Below, piece by piece: positions 19,078 through 28,565 of a stretch of DNA of 64,000 bases; within the stretch, counting starts at the first letter, position 1, and each line of letters begins with the position of its first letter. This DNA is from Pseudomonas marginalis. Lineage in GTDB: Bacteria; Pseudomonadota; Gammaproteobacteria; Pseudomonadales; Pseudomonadaceae. Where the stretch lies: contig NZ_JALJWV010000001.1 in assembly GCF_024169655.1 (NCBI RefSeq), forward strand, positions 253,001 to 317,000. Direction: 5' to 3'. The notes below the pieces were generated by a model. It was given only the letters and a program-made list of their open reading frames with translations. It searched no databases and had not been told where the DNA came from. The position numbers were made by a program, and so were the translations under genes.

Positions 19078-19174
19078 AAATGTGGGAGGGGGCTTGCCCC
19101 CGATAGCGGACTGTCAGTTTGCAGATATGTCGACTGGCACACCGCTATCGGGGACAAGCCCCCCTCCCACATTG
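19078..19174. repeat. REP pair (type 1)
   Basis: Inverted pair of the GTGGGAGGGGGCTTGCCCCC unit between glgP and the DUF2339 gene, which are co-directional. It begins 14 bases after the glgP stop. Confidence 0.9.
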
Positions 19175-19222
19175 GTCTCGCGTCGATATACTGAGCCCCG
19201 GTTTGCTTAGGGAATATCGACC

Positions 19223-22200
19223 ATGCAATGGATTTTCATGCTGATTGGGCTGGCGCTTGGCTGGACACTCGATGAGTCGTTCAGCGACGCGGGCATCGGC
19301 GCGCTGCTGGGGTTGGGCATTGGCCAGGCGATTCGCCTGTCGATGCTGGCTTCGCGCACGGATGAACAAAGCCGTCAGTTGGAGACCGCGCAGAAAGCGC
19401 TCTCCGCGCTGGAGCAACGCCTGGCGCAACTGGAAAAACCTGCGCCTGAACCCGCGCCGCTCGCACACAGTGTGTTGGTCGAATCCCCCGTTGCCGAATC
19501 TACCCCGCCAGCCGAGGCACCCGAACTTGTCTGGGAGTTGCCCGCTGAACTGGCGTCAACGCCCGTCGCCATCGTTGCCGAACCGAGTCAGGCATTACCG
19601 GCGGATGTCTGGAAACCTGCCGAGAAACCGCATGCGCCTGAACCGGTTATCCCCCGAGGCCCTAACCTGATCGAACGCGCCATCGGCGGCGCGCGCAATT
19701 GGCTGTTCGGCGGCAATACCGTTCTGCGCGTCGGCGTGGTGCTGTTGTTCCTCGGCTTGGCCTTTTTGCTGCGCTATGCCACCGAAGGCATGGTGGTGCC
19801 GATTGAACTGCGTTATGCCGGGGTTGCCGCCGCTGCATTGGGCCTGCTGGGCCTGGGCTGGTGGTTGCGGCTGCGCAACAGTAATTACGGCTTGATGCTG
19901 CAAGGCACCGGCATTGCGGTGCTCTACCTGACGGTGTTTGCCGCGATGCGCTTGCACCCGTTGATCGACCCTGGCGCGGCGTTGGGCTTGCTGGTGGCGG
20001 TCACGCTGTTTTCGGCGATTCTGGCGATCACCCAGGATGCGTTGGGCCTGGCCTGCGCAGCGGCGCTGGGCGGGTTTGCCGCGCCGATCCTGACCTCCAC
20101 CGGCGCCGGCAGCCATGTGGCGCTGTTCAGTTACTTTGCCCTGCTCAATGCTGGCATCCTCGCTATCGCCTGGTTCAAGGCCTGGCGCCTGCTCAACCTG
20201 ATCGGCTTTGTCGGCACCTTCGGCATCGGCTTCGCCTGGGGCCTGCGCTCGTATGCCCCGGAGCTGCTGTGGAGCACCGAGCCGTTCCTGATCGTGTTTT
20301 TCCTGATGTACCTGGCGATCGGTTTGCTGTTCACCCGGCGCAAATTGCTGGAGATGAGCGACGCGCCCGAAGACGACAGCCGGGGCGCGCTGCTGCGCTG
20401 GTCGGCGGCCAAGGGCGATTATGTCGACGGCAGCCTGCTGTTCGGTCCGCCGCTGGTGGGCTTCGGCTTGCAGTTCGCACTGGTGCAGCACCTGGAATTT
20501 GCCGCTGCGTTCAGCGCCCTTGGCCTGGGCATTATTTATATGGGCCTGGCCCGCTTGCTCAGTGGCGGGCGCGCCTTGCTGCTGGCGGAAACCTGCCTGG
20601 CCCTGGGCGTGATCTTCGCCAGCCTGGCGATTCCCCTGGGCCTCGATGCGCGCTGGACCGCAGCGGCCTGGGCCGTGGAAGGTGCCGGGATCTTCTGGCT
20701 CGGTTTGCGCCAGCAACGGCCATTGGCACGGGCGTTTGGCCTGTTGTTGCAACTGGGCTCGGCGCTGGCGTTCCTCAGCGAACTGCGCGTCGGCACACAC
20801 ACATTGTTGGACGGCGCGCCATTGGGTGCGCTGTTGCTGGGCGCCGCGTTGTTGTTCAGCTTCGCGCAGTTGCGCAAGGCATCCACGGAGCAGGCGGCGG
20901 AGTGGGAGCGCAAGGGCCTGCCGGTATTGGCCAGCCTCGGGCTGACCTGTGTGTACCTGCTCGCACCGCTGCTGTTGCTGACCCAAGGCACCGCCATCAG
21001 TTGGGCGATTGCTGGCCTGGTGACGCTGTCTGCCGGCTTGCGCATCGGTTCACGGACCTTCCTGTTCACTGCCTTCGCCGTGCAACTGCTGGGCGGCGCG
21101 CTGTTCCTGCTGCGCCTGCAAGGCGGTGAAGGGGCGGCGGTATTCAGCGCGGGTTGGGGCGGTTTGCTGACGGCGTCGCTGATCGGGCTGGCGTTGATCG
21201 GTGGCATGCTGCTGGCGGCCCGCGACGACATGGTGCGCAGCGATGTGCGGCTGTTGCGCGGGTTGTCGGTGGTGCTGCTGGCCGGCCTGGTGTTGATCAA
21301 CCTGGCCGTGCTGTTTGTGCTGCCCTGGGACAGCGCCAGCGGGGTGTGGGCGGCGAGTGGTTTGCTGGTCATCTGGTTGAGCCTGTACCTGCAACAGCGC
21401 GTCAGTTTCGTCTTCGGTTTGCTCCTGCAACTGCTCGGTGGCGCTTCGTTCCTGTTGGCGGTGCCGGAACTGCTCGGGTCGTTGCCTCATGAAGGTTTGC
21501 GTCCGCTGGGGCACAGCGGTTTCTGGACGCCGATGGTGCTGGGCCTGGCCGCCCTGGTCGGCGCCTGGCGCTTGCAACGCGAACCCCATGCGCCGGTGTT
21601 TGCCGTGCTGAAGCTGCAACGCCTGTCCGACCTGTTGTTGGTGTGGGGCGCGGCCTGGTGGGCGCTGGCGCTGATCGGCGAAGTGCTGCGGTTCATCCCG
21701 CAAGAGCTGCAGGGTGCGTTCCTGCTGGGTATCGCAGCGGTGAGCGTGGCGATCTGGACGCTGTTCGCGGCGCGTCTGCGCTGGGCCTCGCTGGGTATGC
21801 TCTGCACCTTGCTGATGCCGGCGGCGGCTGCGGTGTTGCTGGTATCCGCGCATAGCTACTATCACCCGGCGGCGCAGTTCGGCTGGCTGGCCTGGCTGGC
21901 GGTGTTCGCGGTGCATTTCATCTCGTTGCGGCGCTTGGCGGCGGTGGCTCCGGCCAAAGTATTGAGCGTTGCCCACGTGTTGGGTAGCTGGATGTTGATC
22001 GGCGTCCTGGCGCTGGAGCTGCGCTACGGCCTGTTGTTGCTGTCGAGCGAATACAATGCCTGGCGCTGGCTGGGCTGGGCGATTTTGCCGAGTCTCTACC
22101 TGGTGCTGGCGGCTGCGCCACGCCGTTGGCCGTGGCCGGTGTCGGCCTATCCCAACGAGTACCGCGTGTTGGCGGCACTGCCGTTGGCGCTGCTGATGCT

Positions 22201-22762
22201 CGGCTGGTTCTGGCTGGCGAACAGTTTCAGCGACGGTACGGCCGAGCCTTTGCCGTATGTACCGCTGATCAACCCGCTGGACCTGGGCCTGCTGTTTGCT
22301 CTGCTCGGTGTGTATCTGTGGTCGCGCAGTGTGGCGCCGCAGCGCGGGCCGCGTGCTGAGTGGATCGCCCAAGGGGTGGCGGGTGCTTCGCTGTTTGCGT
22401 TCTTCACGGCGCTGGTGATGCGTACCGCCCATCATTGGGGCGGCGTGCCGTTCCAGTTGGACGCGTTGCTGGAGTCGATGCTGGTGCAAGCCGGCTTGTC
22501 GATCGTCTGGACCCTGATCGCCCTCGGCCTGATGATCGGCGGTCATCTGCGCCATCGTCGCGAAGTGTGGCTGATCGGCGCGGCACTGATTGCCGTGGTG
22601 GTGGCCAAGCTGTTTTTTGTCGAGCTGAGCAATCGTGGCGGCTTGGCGCGGATCGTGTCGTTCATTGGCGTAGGCGGGCTGTTGCTGGTGGTGGGTTATT
22701 TCGCACCGCTGCCGCCCAAGCGCGCCGAACCTGTGTTGGAAACTGAAGGAGCATCCTCTTGA
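19223..22762 (+). CDS. DUF2339 polytopic membrane protein
   Basis: The 1179-residue product is almost entirely hydrophobic. It starts with a transmembrane or glycine-zipper segment (about 1-35), then a short coiled coil and a Pro/Ala/Glu-rich linker (about 45-150). Some 25 or more predicted membrane helices run from about residue 165 to the end. This is the layout of the DUF2339 family. No catalytic motif is evident. It ends in TTGA, overlapping the start of the next gene by 4 bases, so the two products probably work together. The function is unknown. Confidence 0.8.
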   Translation: MQWIFMLIGLALGWTLDESFSDAGIGALLGLGIGQAIRLSMLASRTDEQSRQLETAQKALSALEQRLAQLEKPAPEPAPLAHSVLVESPVAESTPPAEAPELVWELPAELASTPVAIVAEPSQALPADVWKPAEKPHAPEPVIPRGPNLIERAIGGARNWLFGGNTVLRVGVVLLFLGLAFLLRYATEGMVVPIELRYAGVAAAALGLLGLGWWLRLRNSNYGLMLQGTGIAVLYLTVFAAMRLHPLIDPGAALGLLVAVTLFSAILAITQDALGLACAAALGGFAAPILTSTGAGSHVALFSYFALLNAGILAIAWFKAWRLLNLIGFVGTFGIGFAWGLRSYAPELLWSTEPFLIVFFLMYLAIGLLFTRRKLLEMSDAPEDDSRGALLRWSAAKGDYVDGSLLFGPPLVGFGLQFALVQHLEFAAAFSALGLGIIYMGLARLLSGGRALLLAETCLALGVIFASLAIPLGLDARWTAAAWAVEGAGIFWLGLRQQRPLARAFGLLLQLGSALAFLSELRVGTHTLLDGAPLGALLLGAALLFSFAQLRKASTEQAAEWERKGLPVLASLGLTCVYLLAPLLLLTQGTAISWAIAGLVTLSAGLRIGSRTFLFTAFAVQLLGGALFLLRLQGGEGAAVFSAGWGGLLTASLIGLALIGGMLLAARDDMVRSDVRLLRGLSVVLLAGLVLINLAVLFVLPWDSASGVWAASGLLVIWLSLYLQQRVSFVFGLLLQLLGGASFLLAVPELLGSLPHEGLRPLGHSGFWTPMVLGLAALVGAWRLQREPHAPVFAVLKLQRLSDLLLVWGAAWWALALIGEVLRFIPQELQGAFLLGIAAVSVAIWTLFAARLRWASLGMLCTLLMPAAAAVLLVSAHSYYHPAAQFGWLAWLAVFAVHFISLRRLAAVAPAKVLSVAHVLGSWMLIGVLALELRYGLLLLSSEYNAWRWLGWAILPSLYLVLAAAPRRWPWPVSAYPNEYRVLAALPLALLMLGWFWLANSFSDGTAEPLPYVPLINPLDLGLLFALLGVYLWSRSVAPQRGPRAEWIAQGVAGASLFAFFTALVMRTAHHWGGVPFQLDALLESMLVQAGLSIVWTLIALGLMIGGHLRHRREVWLIGAALIAVVVAKLFFVELSNRGGLARIVSFIGVGGLLLVVGYFAPLPPKRAEPVLETEGASS

Positions 22763-24114
22763 TCGGTAAGTTGAGCGTGGCGGTAGTGGGCGTGTGTGCG
22801 ACGTTGTCGGTGTGGGCCCAGGAAACACCCGCCGACTTCACCACCCAGGTGCCGCTGAGCGTCAGCGGCAACGGCCCGTGGTATCGCCTCGAATTGCCGT
22901 TGGCCGTGCAACTGAGCGCCCGCCAGGCCGACCTCAGCGATCTGCGCGTGTTCAACGCCGCGGGTGAACCCCAGGCCTATGCGCTGTCGCGCCAATCCGC
23001 GCAACACACCGAAAACCGTAACGTTGCCGATGTGAAGTGGTTCCCGCTGTACGCTGCCGACACCCGCGAAACCTTGCCGGCGGTGGTGGTGAAGTCCAGC
23101 GCCGAAGGCACCTTGCTGGAAGTGCGCCCCTCCACAGCTTCCGCGGCTGGCCAGCAGGTGCTACGCGGCTGGGTGCTCGACGCCAGTGCGATCAAGGCCC
23201 CGTTGCAGCAACTGAGCCTCGACTGGAGTCACGAGCAAGAAGGCTTCCAGCGGTTCAGCATTGAAGCCAGCGATGATTTGCAGCACTGGACGCCTTGGGG
23301 CGACGGGCAAGTGGCGCGCTTGTCGTTTGCCGACGAGCGCGTCGAGCAGCATGACGTCAGCCTGCCGGGGCAACCGGCGCGTTACCTGCGCCTGTTGTGG
23401 CAGGGCCAGGCGGCGCCGCTGTTGACCTCGGCCAAATTGGCCAGCGCCACCCGCAGTAGCCAGCCGACGCCATGGGTGTGGTCGCAGCCGCTTTCCGGCA
23501 CGCGGCTCCAGGCGGGGGAATACACCTGGCAGTTACCGGCGGGGCTGAATGTCGAGCGCCTGCGCGTCGAATTGACACAGCCCAATACGCTGGCGCCCGT
23601 GACCTTGTCGGGGCGGCGTGACAGCAAGCAAGCCTGGCAGCCGCTGAGTAACGGTTTGCTGTACCGCCTGACCCAGAACGGCCAGGACGTGGTGCAGGAT
23701 CAATTGCAGTTGCCGGGCCAGGCGGTCGCCGAACTCAAGTTGCAGGTGGATGAGCGCGGCGGTGGCCTGGGCGCTGCGGCGCCGACCCTGCAGGTTGCCG
23801 TGCGCGCCACGCAGTTGGTGTTCCTGGCGCGAGGTGAGCCGCCGTTCACCCTGGCGCTGGGGAACGCGTCGGCCAAGGCGGCGAACCTGCCGCTGTCGAC
23901 CCTGATCCCTGACTACAACGCCGAGCGTCTGAATAGCTTGGGGCAGGCCAAGGTGGCCGGGGATGTCGTGCTCACGTCGCCAGCGCTCGTCGCCGCTGTC
24001 GACACCGAACCGAACTGGAAAAAACTCGGGCTCTGGGCGGTATTGGTGCTCGGTGTGGCGGTGCTGGGGGCCATGGCCTACAGTTTGCTGCGCAAGCCTG
24101 CGGCGGCACGTTAA
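22759..24114 (+). CDS. DUF3999 periplasmic protein with C-terminal membrane anchor
   Basis: The 451-residue product has a signal peptide (about 1-20, ending SVWAQ), a large predicted periplasmic beta-rich region (about 20-415) and one C-terminal transmembrane helix (about 420-443, LGLWAVLVLGVAVLGAMAYSLL). The middle contains galactose-binding-like stretches (FSIEASDDLQHWTPWGDG, RYLRLLW). This fits DUF3999. Translation starts at TTG 22759 inside the stop codon of the DUF2339 gene, which indicates coupling. It is always read as the partner of DUF2339 here; its task is unknown. Confidence 0.78.
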   Translation: MIGKLSVAVVGVCATLSVWAQETPADFTTQVPLSVSGNGPWYRLELPLAVQLSARQADLSDLRVFNAAGEPQAYALSRQSAQHTENRNVADVKWFPLYAADTRETLPAVVVKSSAEGTLLEVRPSTASAAGQQVLRGWVLDASAIKAPLQQLSLDWSHEQEGFQRFSIEASDDLQHWTPWGDGQVARLSFADERVEQHDVSLPGQPARYLRLLWQGQAAPLLTSAKLASATRSSQPTPWVWSQPLSGTRLQAGEYTWQLPAGLNVERLRVELTQPNTLAPVTLSGRRDSKQAWQPLSNGLLYRLTQNGQDVVQDQLQLPGQAVAELKLQVDERGGGLGAAAPTLQVAVRATQLVFLARGEPPFTLALGNASAKAANLPLSTLIPDYNAERLNSLGQAKVAGDVVLTSPALVAAVDTEPNWKKLGLWAVLVLGVAVLGAMAYSLLRKPAAAR

Positions 24115-24223
24115 ATAAAGTCCATGAACTCTATTGGGTTTAAATCCTCTGATAGGAGGAAATACACCCCAACTCGCGTTAAACTGCGCGGGTTTTTAGC
24201 CCCCCCATACATCGGAGCCTTCC

Positions 24224-25234
24224 ATGTCCCGCGTTACCCTGAGTCGCTATTTGATCGAGCAGACCCGCAGCAACAACACGCCTGCCGATCTGCGCTTCCT
24301 TATCGAAGTGGTGGCGCGTGCTTGCAAGGAAATCAGCCACGCCGTGTCCAAAGGCGCGCTGGGTGGTGTCCTGGGCAGCATGGGCACTGAAAACGTCCAA
24401 GGCGAAGTGCAGAAGAAACTCGACGTGATCTCCAACGAGATCCTGCTCGAAGCCAACGAATGGGGCGGTCACCTGGCCGGCATGGCGTCCGAAGAAATGG
24501 ACAATGCCTACCAGATCCCGGGCAAATACCCGAAAGGCGCCTACCTGCTGGTGTTCGACCCACTGGACGGTTCGTCCAACATCGACATCAACGCCCCGGT
24601 CGGCACCATCTTCTCGGTACTGCGTTGCCCGAACGAACACCTGAGCCAGAACGAAGCCCTGAACGAAAAGGCCTTCCTGCAGCCGGGCACTCAGCAGGTT
24701 GCCGCCGGTTATGCGATCTACGGCCCGCAGACCATGCTGGTCCTGACCCTGGGCGACGGCGTCAAAGGCTTCACCCTGGACCGCGAAATGGGCAGTTTCG
24801 TCCTGACTCACGAAGACATCGTGATTCCTGCGGCTACCCAGGAATTTGCGATCAACATGTCCAACCAGCGCCACTGGGAAGAACCGGTCAAGCGCTACGT
24901 CAACGAGTTGATGGAAGGCGAAGACGGCCCGTTGAAGAAAAACTTCAACATGCGCTGGGTCGCGGCGATGGTTGCCGATGTACACCGCATCCTGACCCGG
25001 GGTGGCGTGTTCATGTACCCCCGTGACAGCCGCGAGCCGTCCAAGCCGGGCAAACTGCGCCTGATGTACGAAGCCAACCCGATGTCGTTTCTGGTTGAAC
25101 AGGCAGGCGGTGTGTCCACCGACGGCCACCAGCGTATCCTCGACATCCAGCCCGAAGGCCTGCACCAGCGCGTGGCGGTGTTCCTGGGTTCGAAGGAAGA
25201 AGTTGAGCGTGTGACCGGCTACCACAAGCAGTAA
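24224..25234 (+). CDS. fbp: Fructose-1,6-bisphosphatase class 1
   Basis: Removes the 1-phosphate from fructose-1,6-bisphosphate, a key step of gluconeogenesis. The 336-residue product has the class 1 motifs: [20 protein letters not shown] (metal site), the substrate-binding YVNELM and [20 protein letters not shown], and [21 protein letters not shown]. It is monocistronic, with a terminator 60 bases after the stop. Confidence 0.98.
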   Translation: MSRVTLSRYLIEQTRSNNTPADLRFLIEVVARACKEISHAVSKGALGGVLGSMGTENVQGEVQKKLDVISNEILLEANEWGGHLAGMASEEMDNAYQIPGKYPKGAYLLVFDPLDGSSNIDINAPVGTIFSVLRCPNEHLSQNEALNEKAFLQPGTQQVAAGYAIYGPQTMLVLTLGDGVKGFTLDREMGSFVLTHEDIVIPAATQEFAINMSNQRHWEEPVKRYVNELMEGEDGPLKKNFNMRWVAAMVADVHRILTRGGVFMYPRDSREPSKPGKLRLMYEANPMSFLVEQAGGVSTDGHQRILDIQPEGLHQRVAVFLGSKEEVERVTGYHKQ

Positions 25235-25291
25235 CGGTGGAAGGGAGCAAGCGCTCTCGCCAGGTTCAAGGCGTGAAGTCTTGAACGATAA

Positions 25292-25330
25292 GAAGCCCCG
25301 AAACGTTTCAGCGTTTTCGGGGCTTTTTTG
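25292..25330 (+). terminator. Rho-independent terminator of fbp
   Basis: Stem AGCCCCGAAACG/CGTTTTCGGGGCT with a small loop and one unpaired base, followed by TTTTTTG. Confidence 0.9.
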
Positions 25331-25417
25331 TTTTCGTTTGTCGGGAACCAGACACCTGTTTTTCCTTCTAAGTTCTGGCAGATCCCCAACCTGCTTTGTC
25401 CCTCCAGGAGTTATTCC

Positions 25418-25672
25418 ATGTCGTTACGCCGTCTCGCTTTGCTGGCTTTTTGCGTGCTGTTGGCCGCTTGCAGCAAGGTCAATCAGGAAAATTACGCGAA
25501 GCTGTCGGCTGGCATGGCCAAGACCGAAGTGGAGTCGTTGCTGGGCAAGCCGACCGATTGTTCCGGCGCGCTGGGCATGTCCAGCTGCACCTGGGGCGAT
25601 AAAAACAGCTTTATCAGCGTTCAATATGCCGGTGACAAGGTTCTGATGTTTTCCGGGCAAGGCCTGAAGTAA
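25418..25672 (+). CDS. Small lipoprotein with a BamE/SmpA-like fold
   Basis: The 84-residue product starts with a lipoprotein signal (MSLRRLALLAFCVLLAAC, lipobox LLAAC, acylated Cys18). It continues with NYAKLSAGMAKTEVESLLGKPTDC and CTWGD, the alpha-beta pattern of SmpA/BamE-type small lipoproteins (DUF3862-like). The ATG at 25418 has a ribosome site (CAGGAG) and starts the signal peptide; 30 upstream codons in frame are not used. Its partner is unknown. A lipocalin gene follows after 30 bases, probably in the same unit. Confidence 0.85.
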   Translation: MSLRRLALLAFCVLLAACSKVNQENYAKLSAGMAKTEVESLLGKPTDCSGALGMSSCTWGDKNSFISVQYAGDKVLMFSGQGLK

Positions 25673-25702
25673 ACCGGGGCGAAAGCCTGCGGGAGAAGAA
25701 GA

Positions 25703-26272
25703 ATGATGCGTTTTGTTTTGTTTTTTTGCGCCAGCCTGTTTTTGGCGGGCTGCGCCAGCCATTCTGGCGATGATCTGCAACCTAAGACCGCGAGTAACGT
25801 CAACCTCAAGCGTTACCAGGGCACCTGGTACGAATTGGCGCGATTGCCGATGTACTTCCAGCGCAACTGCGCGCAGTCCGAGGCCCGCTACACACTGCTG
25901 CCAGATGGCGATATGTCGGTGTTCAACCGCTGCCTGACAACAGAATGGAAGTGGGAAGAAGCCAAAGGCACGGCCACGCCGCAAGTGCCGGGTAAGACCG
26001 ACAAGCTCTGGGTGGAATTCAATAACTGGTTTACCGCGCTGTTGCCGGGCGTCGCCAAGGGCGATTACTGGGTGCTGTACGTCAGCGATGACTACAAGAC
26101 CGCCCTCGTCGGCAGCCCGAGCCGGCGCTATATGTGGATCTTGTCGCGCACGCCAACGGTCAGCGCCGACACCCGCGAAGACCTGCTGAGCAGGGCGCGG
26201 CAGCAGGGTTATGACACCACACGTTTGATCTGGCGCACGTCGGACAAACAGATGGCGAAGACCTCGCAATAA
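25703..26272 (+). CDS. blc: Outer-membrane lipocalin Blc
   Basis: Membrane-anchored lipocalin that binds lipids such as lysophospholipids. The 189-residue product has a lipoprotein signal (lipobox LAGC, Cys17). The lipocalin motif is KRYQGTWYELARLPMYFQRNC (about residues 34-54), and the later conserved segments YWVLYVSDDYKTALVGSPSRRYMWILSRTP follow. It sits downstream of the small lipoprotein gene. A collapsed REP follows. Confidence 0.93.
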   Translation: MMRFVLFFCASLFLAGCASHSGDDLQPKTASNVNLKRYQGTWYELARLPMYFQRNCAQSEARYTLLPDGDMSVFNRCLTTEWKWEEAKGTATPQVPGKTDKLWVEFNNWFTALLPGVAKGDYWVLYVSDDYKTALVGSPSRRYMWILSRTPTVSADTREDLLSRARQQGYDTTRLIWRTSDKQMAKTSQ

Positions 26273-26294
26273 CTCTGGATCACCGCTGAAATCT

Positions 26295-26327
26295 AATGTG
26301 GGAGGGGGCTTGCCCCCTCCCACATTT
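26295..26327. repeat. Collapsed REP palindrome
   Basis: A perfect inverted repeat (AATGTGGGAGGGGG/CCCCCTCCCACATT) with a 4-base loop. It can be read as a REP pair reduced to its outer arms. It lies between the convergent blc and hutF genes and can act as a terminator for both. Confidence 0.75.
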
Positions 26328-26342
26328 GTTATGGATTGCCTG

Positions 26343-27707
26343 TTAACCGAGTAACTCCCTCAAAACCTGGGTAAACGCCCGGTTGCTCTCTTCTTCAGCG
26401 GCATGCCGCCCGTCGCGCACCACCCACTTGCCGTTGACCAATACATCGCGCACCTGCCGATCGCCGCCGGCGAACAGCCAGCGATTGAGAATCCCGTCCG
26501 CCGTCGCCGTCGCCAGGTACGGATCGTTACCGTCCAGCACCAGCCAATCGGCACGTTTGCCTACTTCCAACCGACCAATCGGCTGCCCCAGCGCCTGGGC
26601 GCCGCCGTCCAGCGCGGCATCGAACAGCGTGCGGCCGACCATCGGCTGATCGTGACGATACAAGCGATTGCGCCGCTGATCGCGCAGGCGTTGGCCGTAT
26701 TCCAGCCAGCGCAGTTCTTCCACCACGCTCAGTGACACATGGCTGTCGGAACCAATGCCCATGCGCCCGCCCTGGGCGAGGAAATCCACCGTCGGAAAAA
26801 TCCCGTCGCCCAGGTTGGCTTCGGTGGTCAGGCACAAACCGGCAATTGCACGGCTGCTGGCCATGCGCGTCACTTCCGCGGGATCGGCATGGGTGGCGTG
26901 TACCAGGCACCAGCGTTCATCGACGTCGACATTGTCGTACAGCCATTGCAGCGGGCGTTTGCCGCTCCAGGCCAGGCAGTCGTCGACTTCTTTCTGTTGC
27001 TCGGCGATGTGGATATGCACCGGGCAGGCCTTGTCGCTGGCAGCCAGCACGTCTGTGATCTGTTGCGGCGTGACGGCGCGCAGGGAGTGGAAACACAAGC
27101 CCAACTGCTGCGCCGGTTGTGCGGCGAGGATCGGTTTCAGGCGCGCCTGCAGGTCCAGGTAATGTTCGCTGCTGTTGATAAACCGTCGCTGGCCTTCATT
27201 GGGAGCCTGGCCGCCAAACCCTGCGTGGGTGTAGAGCACCGGCAGTAACGTCAGGCCGATCCCGCTGCTGGCGGCCGCGTGGCTGATCTGCCGCGACAGT
27301 TCCGTGCGGTCGGCATAGGGCTGGCCGCTGATGTCATGGTGGACGTAATGAAACTCCGCCACCGAGGTGTAACCGGCCTTGAGCATCTCGATATACAACT
27401 GGCGCGCGATGATCTGCAGTTGCTCCGGATTGATCTTGCCGACCATGCGGTACATCAGCTCGCGCCAGGTCCAGAAGCTGTCATTCGGGTTGCCGGCCAC
27501 TTCGGCCAGGCCCGCCATGGCACGCTGAAAAGCGTGGGAGTGCAGGTTTGGCATGCCTGCCAACACCGGGCCTCTGAGCCGTTCGGCGCCGTCTGCACTG
27601 GCATTGGCCGCAACGTGGGTCAGCCGGCCATCCGCGCCGACTTCAAGACGTACATCGTTGGCCCATCCATCAGGCAGCAGCGCGCGTTCGGCAAAGAAAG
27701 CGGACAT
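26343..27707 (-). CDS. hutF: Formimidoylglutamate deiminase HutF
   Basis: Hydrolyses N-formimino-glutamate to N-formyl-glutamate and ammonia, the fourth step of the five-step histidine pathway. The 454-residue amidohydrolase has the N-terminal metal motif GMPNLHSHAFQRAMAG, then HIAEQ, LVHATHAD and the late metal Asp in GIGSDSH. I use ATG 27707; a TTG two codons upstream is possible. It is divergent from hutCD. A HutC operator overlaps its putative -10 box. Confidence 0.96.
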   Translation of the reverse strand: MSAFFAERALLPDGWANDVRLEVGADGRLTHVAANASADGAERLRGPVLAGMPNLHSHAFQRAMAGLAEVAGNPNDSFWTWRELMYRMVGKINPEQLQIIARQLYIEMLKAGYTSVAEFHYVHHDISGQPYADRTELSRQISHAAASSGIGLTLLPVLYTHAGFGGQAPNEGQRRFINSSEHYLDLQARLKPILAAQPAQQLGLCFHSLRAVTPQQITDVLAASDKACPVHIHIAEQQKEVDDCLAWSGKRPLQWLYDNVDVDERWCLVHATHADPAEVTRMASSRAIAGLCLTTEANLGDGIFPTVDFLAQGGRMGIGSDSHVSLSVVEELRWLEYGQRLRDQRRNRLYRHDQPMVGRTLFDAALDGGAQALGQPIGRLEVGKRADWLVLDGNDPYLATATADGILNRWLFAGGDRQVRDVLVNGKWVVRDGRHAAEEESNRAFTQVLRELLG

Positions 27708-27736
27708 GTTCAAGGCACCCCGGTCGTGTGTTTATT

Positions 27737-27746
27737 TGTATATACA
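27737..27746. promoter_or_regulatory. HutC operator between hutF and hutC
   Basis: TGTATATACA matches the HutC box TGTA-N2-TACA exactly. It lies in the 108-base divergent gap, where it can control hutF and hutCD together. Urocanate is the known inducer that releases HutC. Confidence 0.78.
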
Positions 27747-27773
27747 TATACAGACGTTTGCCTGCTCGGTAAA
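27745..27773 (-). promoter_or_regulatory. Putative sigma-70 promoter of hutF
   Basis: On the minus strand TTTACC (27773-27768) and TATATG (27750-27745) are separated by 17 bases. The -10 element overlaps the HutC operator. The -35 match is weak. Confidence 0.4.
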
Positions 27774-27815
27774 CTCCGGCAATCTATGCATCTTTTTCCC
27801 CTGCAAGGATTCCCC

Positions 27816-28565
27816 GTGCCGACTCCGCCCGCCAAGTCTTCACTGGCTGCCCACCTGGACGAAAGTCCGGCGCCCTTGTATGCCCGCGTCAAACAGATGA
27901 TCAGCCAGCAGATCCTCAGCGGCAACTGGCCGCCCCATTACCGCGTGCCATCGGAGAGTGAACTGGTCAGCCAGCTGGGTTTCAGCCGCATGACCATCAA
28001 CCGCGCCCTGCGCGAACTCACCGCCGAAGGTTTGCTGGTGCGCATGCAAGGCGTCGGCACGTTTGTCGCCGAGCCCAAGAGCCAGTCGGCGCTGTTTGAA
28101 GTCCACAACATTGCCGATGAGATCGCCTCCCGTGGTCATCGGCACACCTGCCAGGTCATCACCCTGGGCGAAGAGGCGGCCGGTTCCGAGCGCGCCGTTG
28201 CCCTGGAAATGCGCGAAGGCGGGCGGGTATTCCACTCGCTGATCGTTCACTTTGAAAACGATATTCCCGTGCAAATCGAAGACCGCTTCGTCAACGCCCT
28301 GGTCGCGCCGGAATACCTGCAGCAGGATTTCACCCAGCAAACGCCCTACGCCTATTTGAACCAGGTCGCACCGTTGACCGAGGGCGAGCACGTGGTCGAA
28401 GCGATCCTCGCCGATGCGGCCGAGTGCAAGTTGCTGCAGATCGAACCGAGCGAGCCGTGCCTGTTGATTCGTCGGCGCACCTGGTCCGGTCGCCAGCCGG
28501 TGACCGCCGCGCGCTTGATCCACCCAGGTTCGCGTCATAGCCTGGAAGGACGTTTCAGTAAATGA
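27816..28565 (+). CDS. hutC: Histidine utilisation repressor HutC (GntR family)
   Basis: Urocanate-responsive repressor of hut genes. The 249-residue product has an N-terminal GntR winged helix (about 15-80, with LYARVKQMI, YRVPSESELVSQLGFSRMT and ALRELTAEGLLVRMQGVGTFVAEP). A UTRA ligand-binding domain follows (about 95-245, ending LIHPGSRHSLEGRFSK). GTG 27816 has an AAGGA site 6 bases upstream. ATG 27786 in frame is an alternative but has no ribosome site. It overlaps hutD by 4 bases (ATGA). Confidence 0.96.
   Translation: MPTPPAKSSLAAHLDESPAPLYARVKQMISQQILSGNWPPHYRVPSESELVSQLGFSRMTINRALRELTAEGLLVRMQGVGTFVAEPKSQSALFEVHNIADEIASRGHRHTCQVITLGEEAAGSERAVALEMREGGRVFHSLIVHFENDIPVQIEDRFVNALVAPEYLQQDFTQQTPYAYLNQVAPLTEGEHVVEAILADAAECKLLQIEPSEPCLLIRRRTWSGRQPVTAARLIHPGSRHSLEGRFSK

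Noticed and set aside
24150..24205. Terminator-like GC stretch and T run before fbp
   Set aside because: The possible stem (CGCG with CGCG) is too short and imperfect to support a terminator call.
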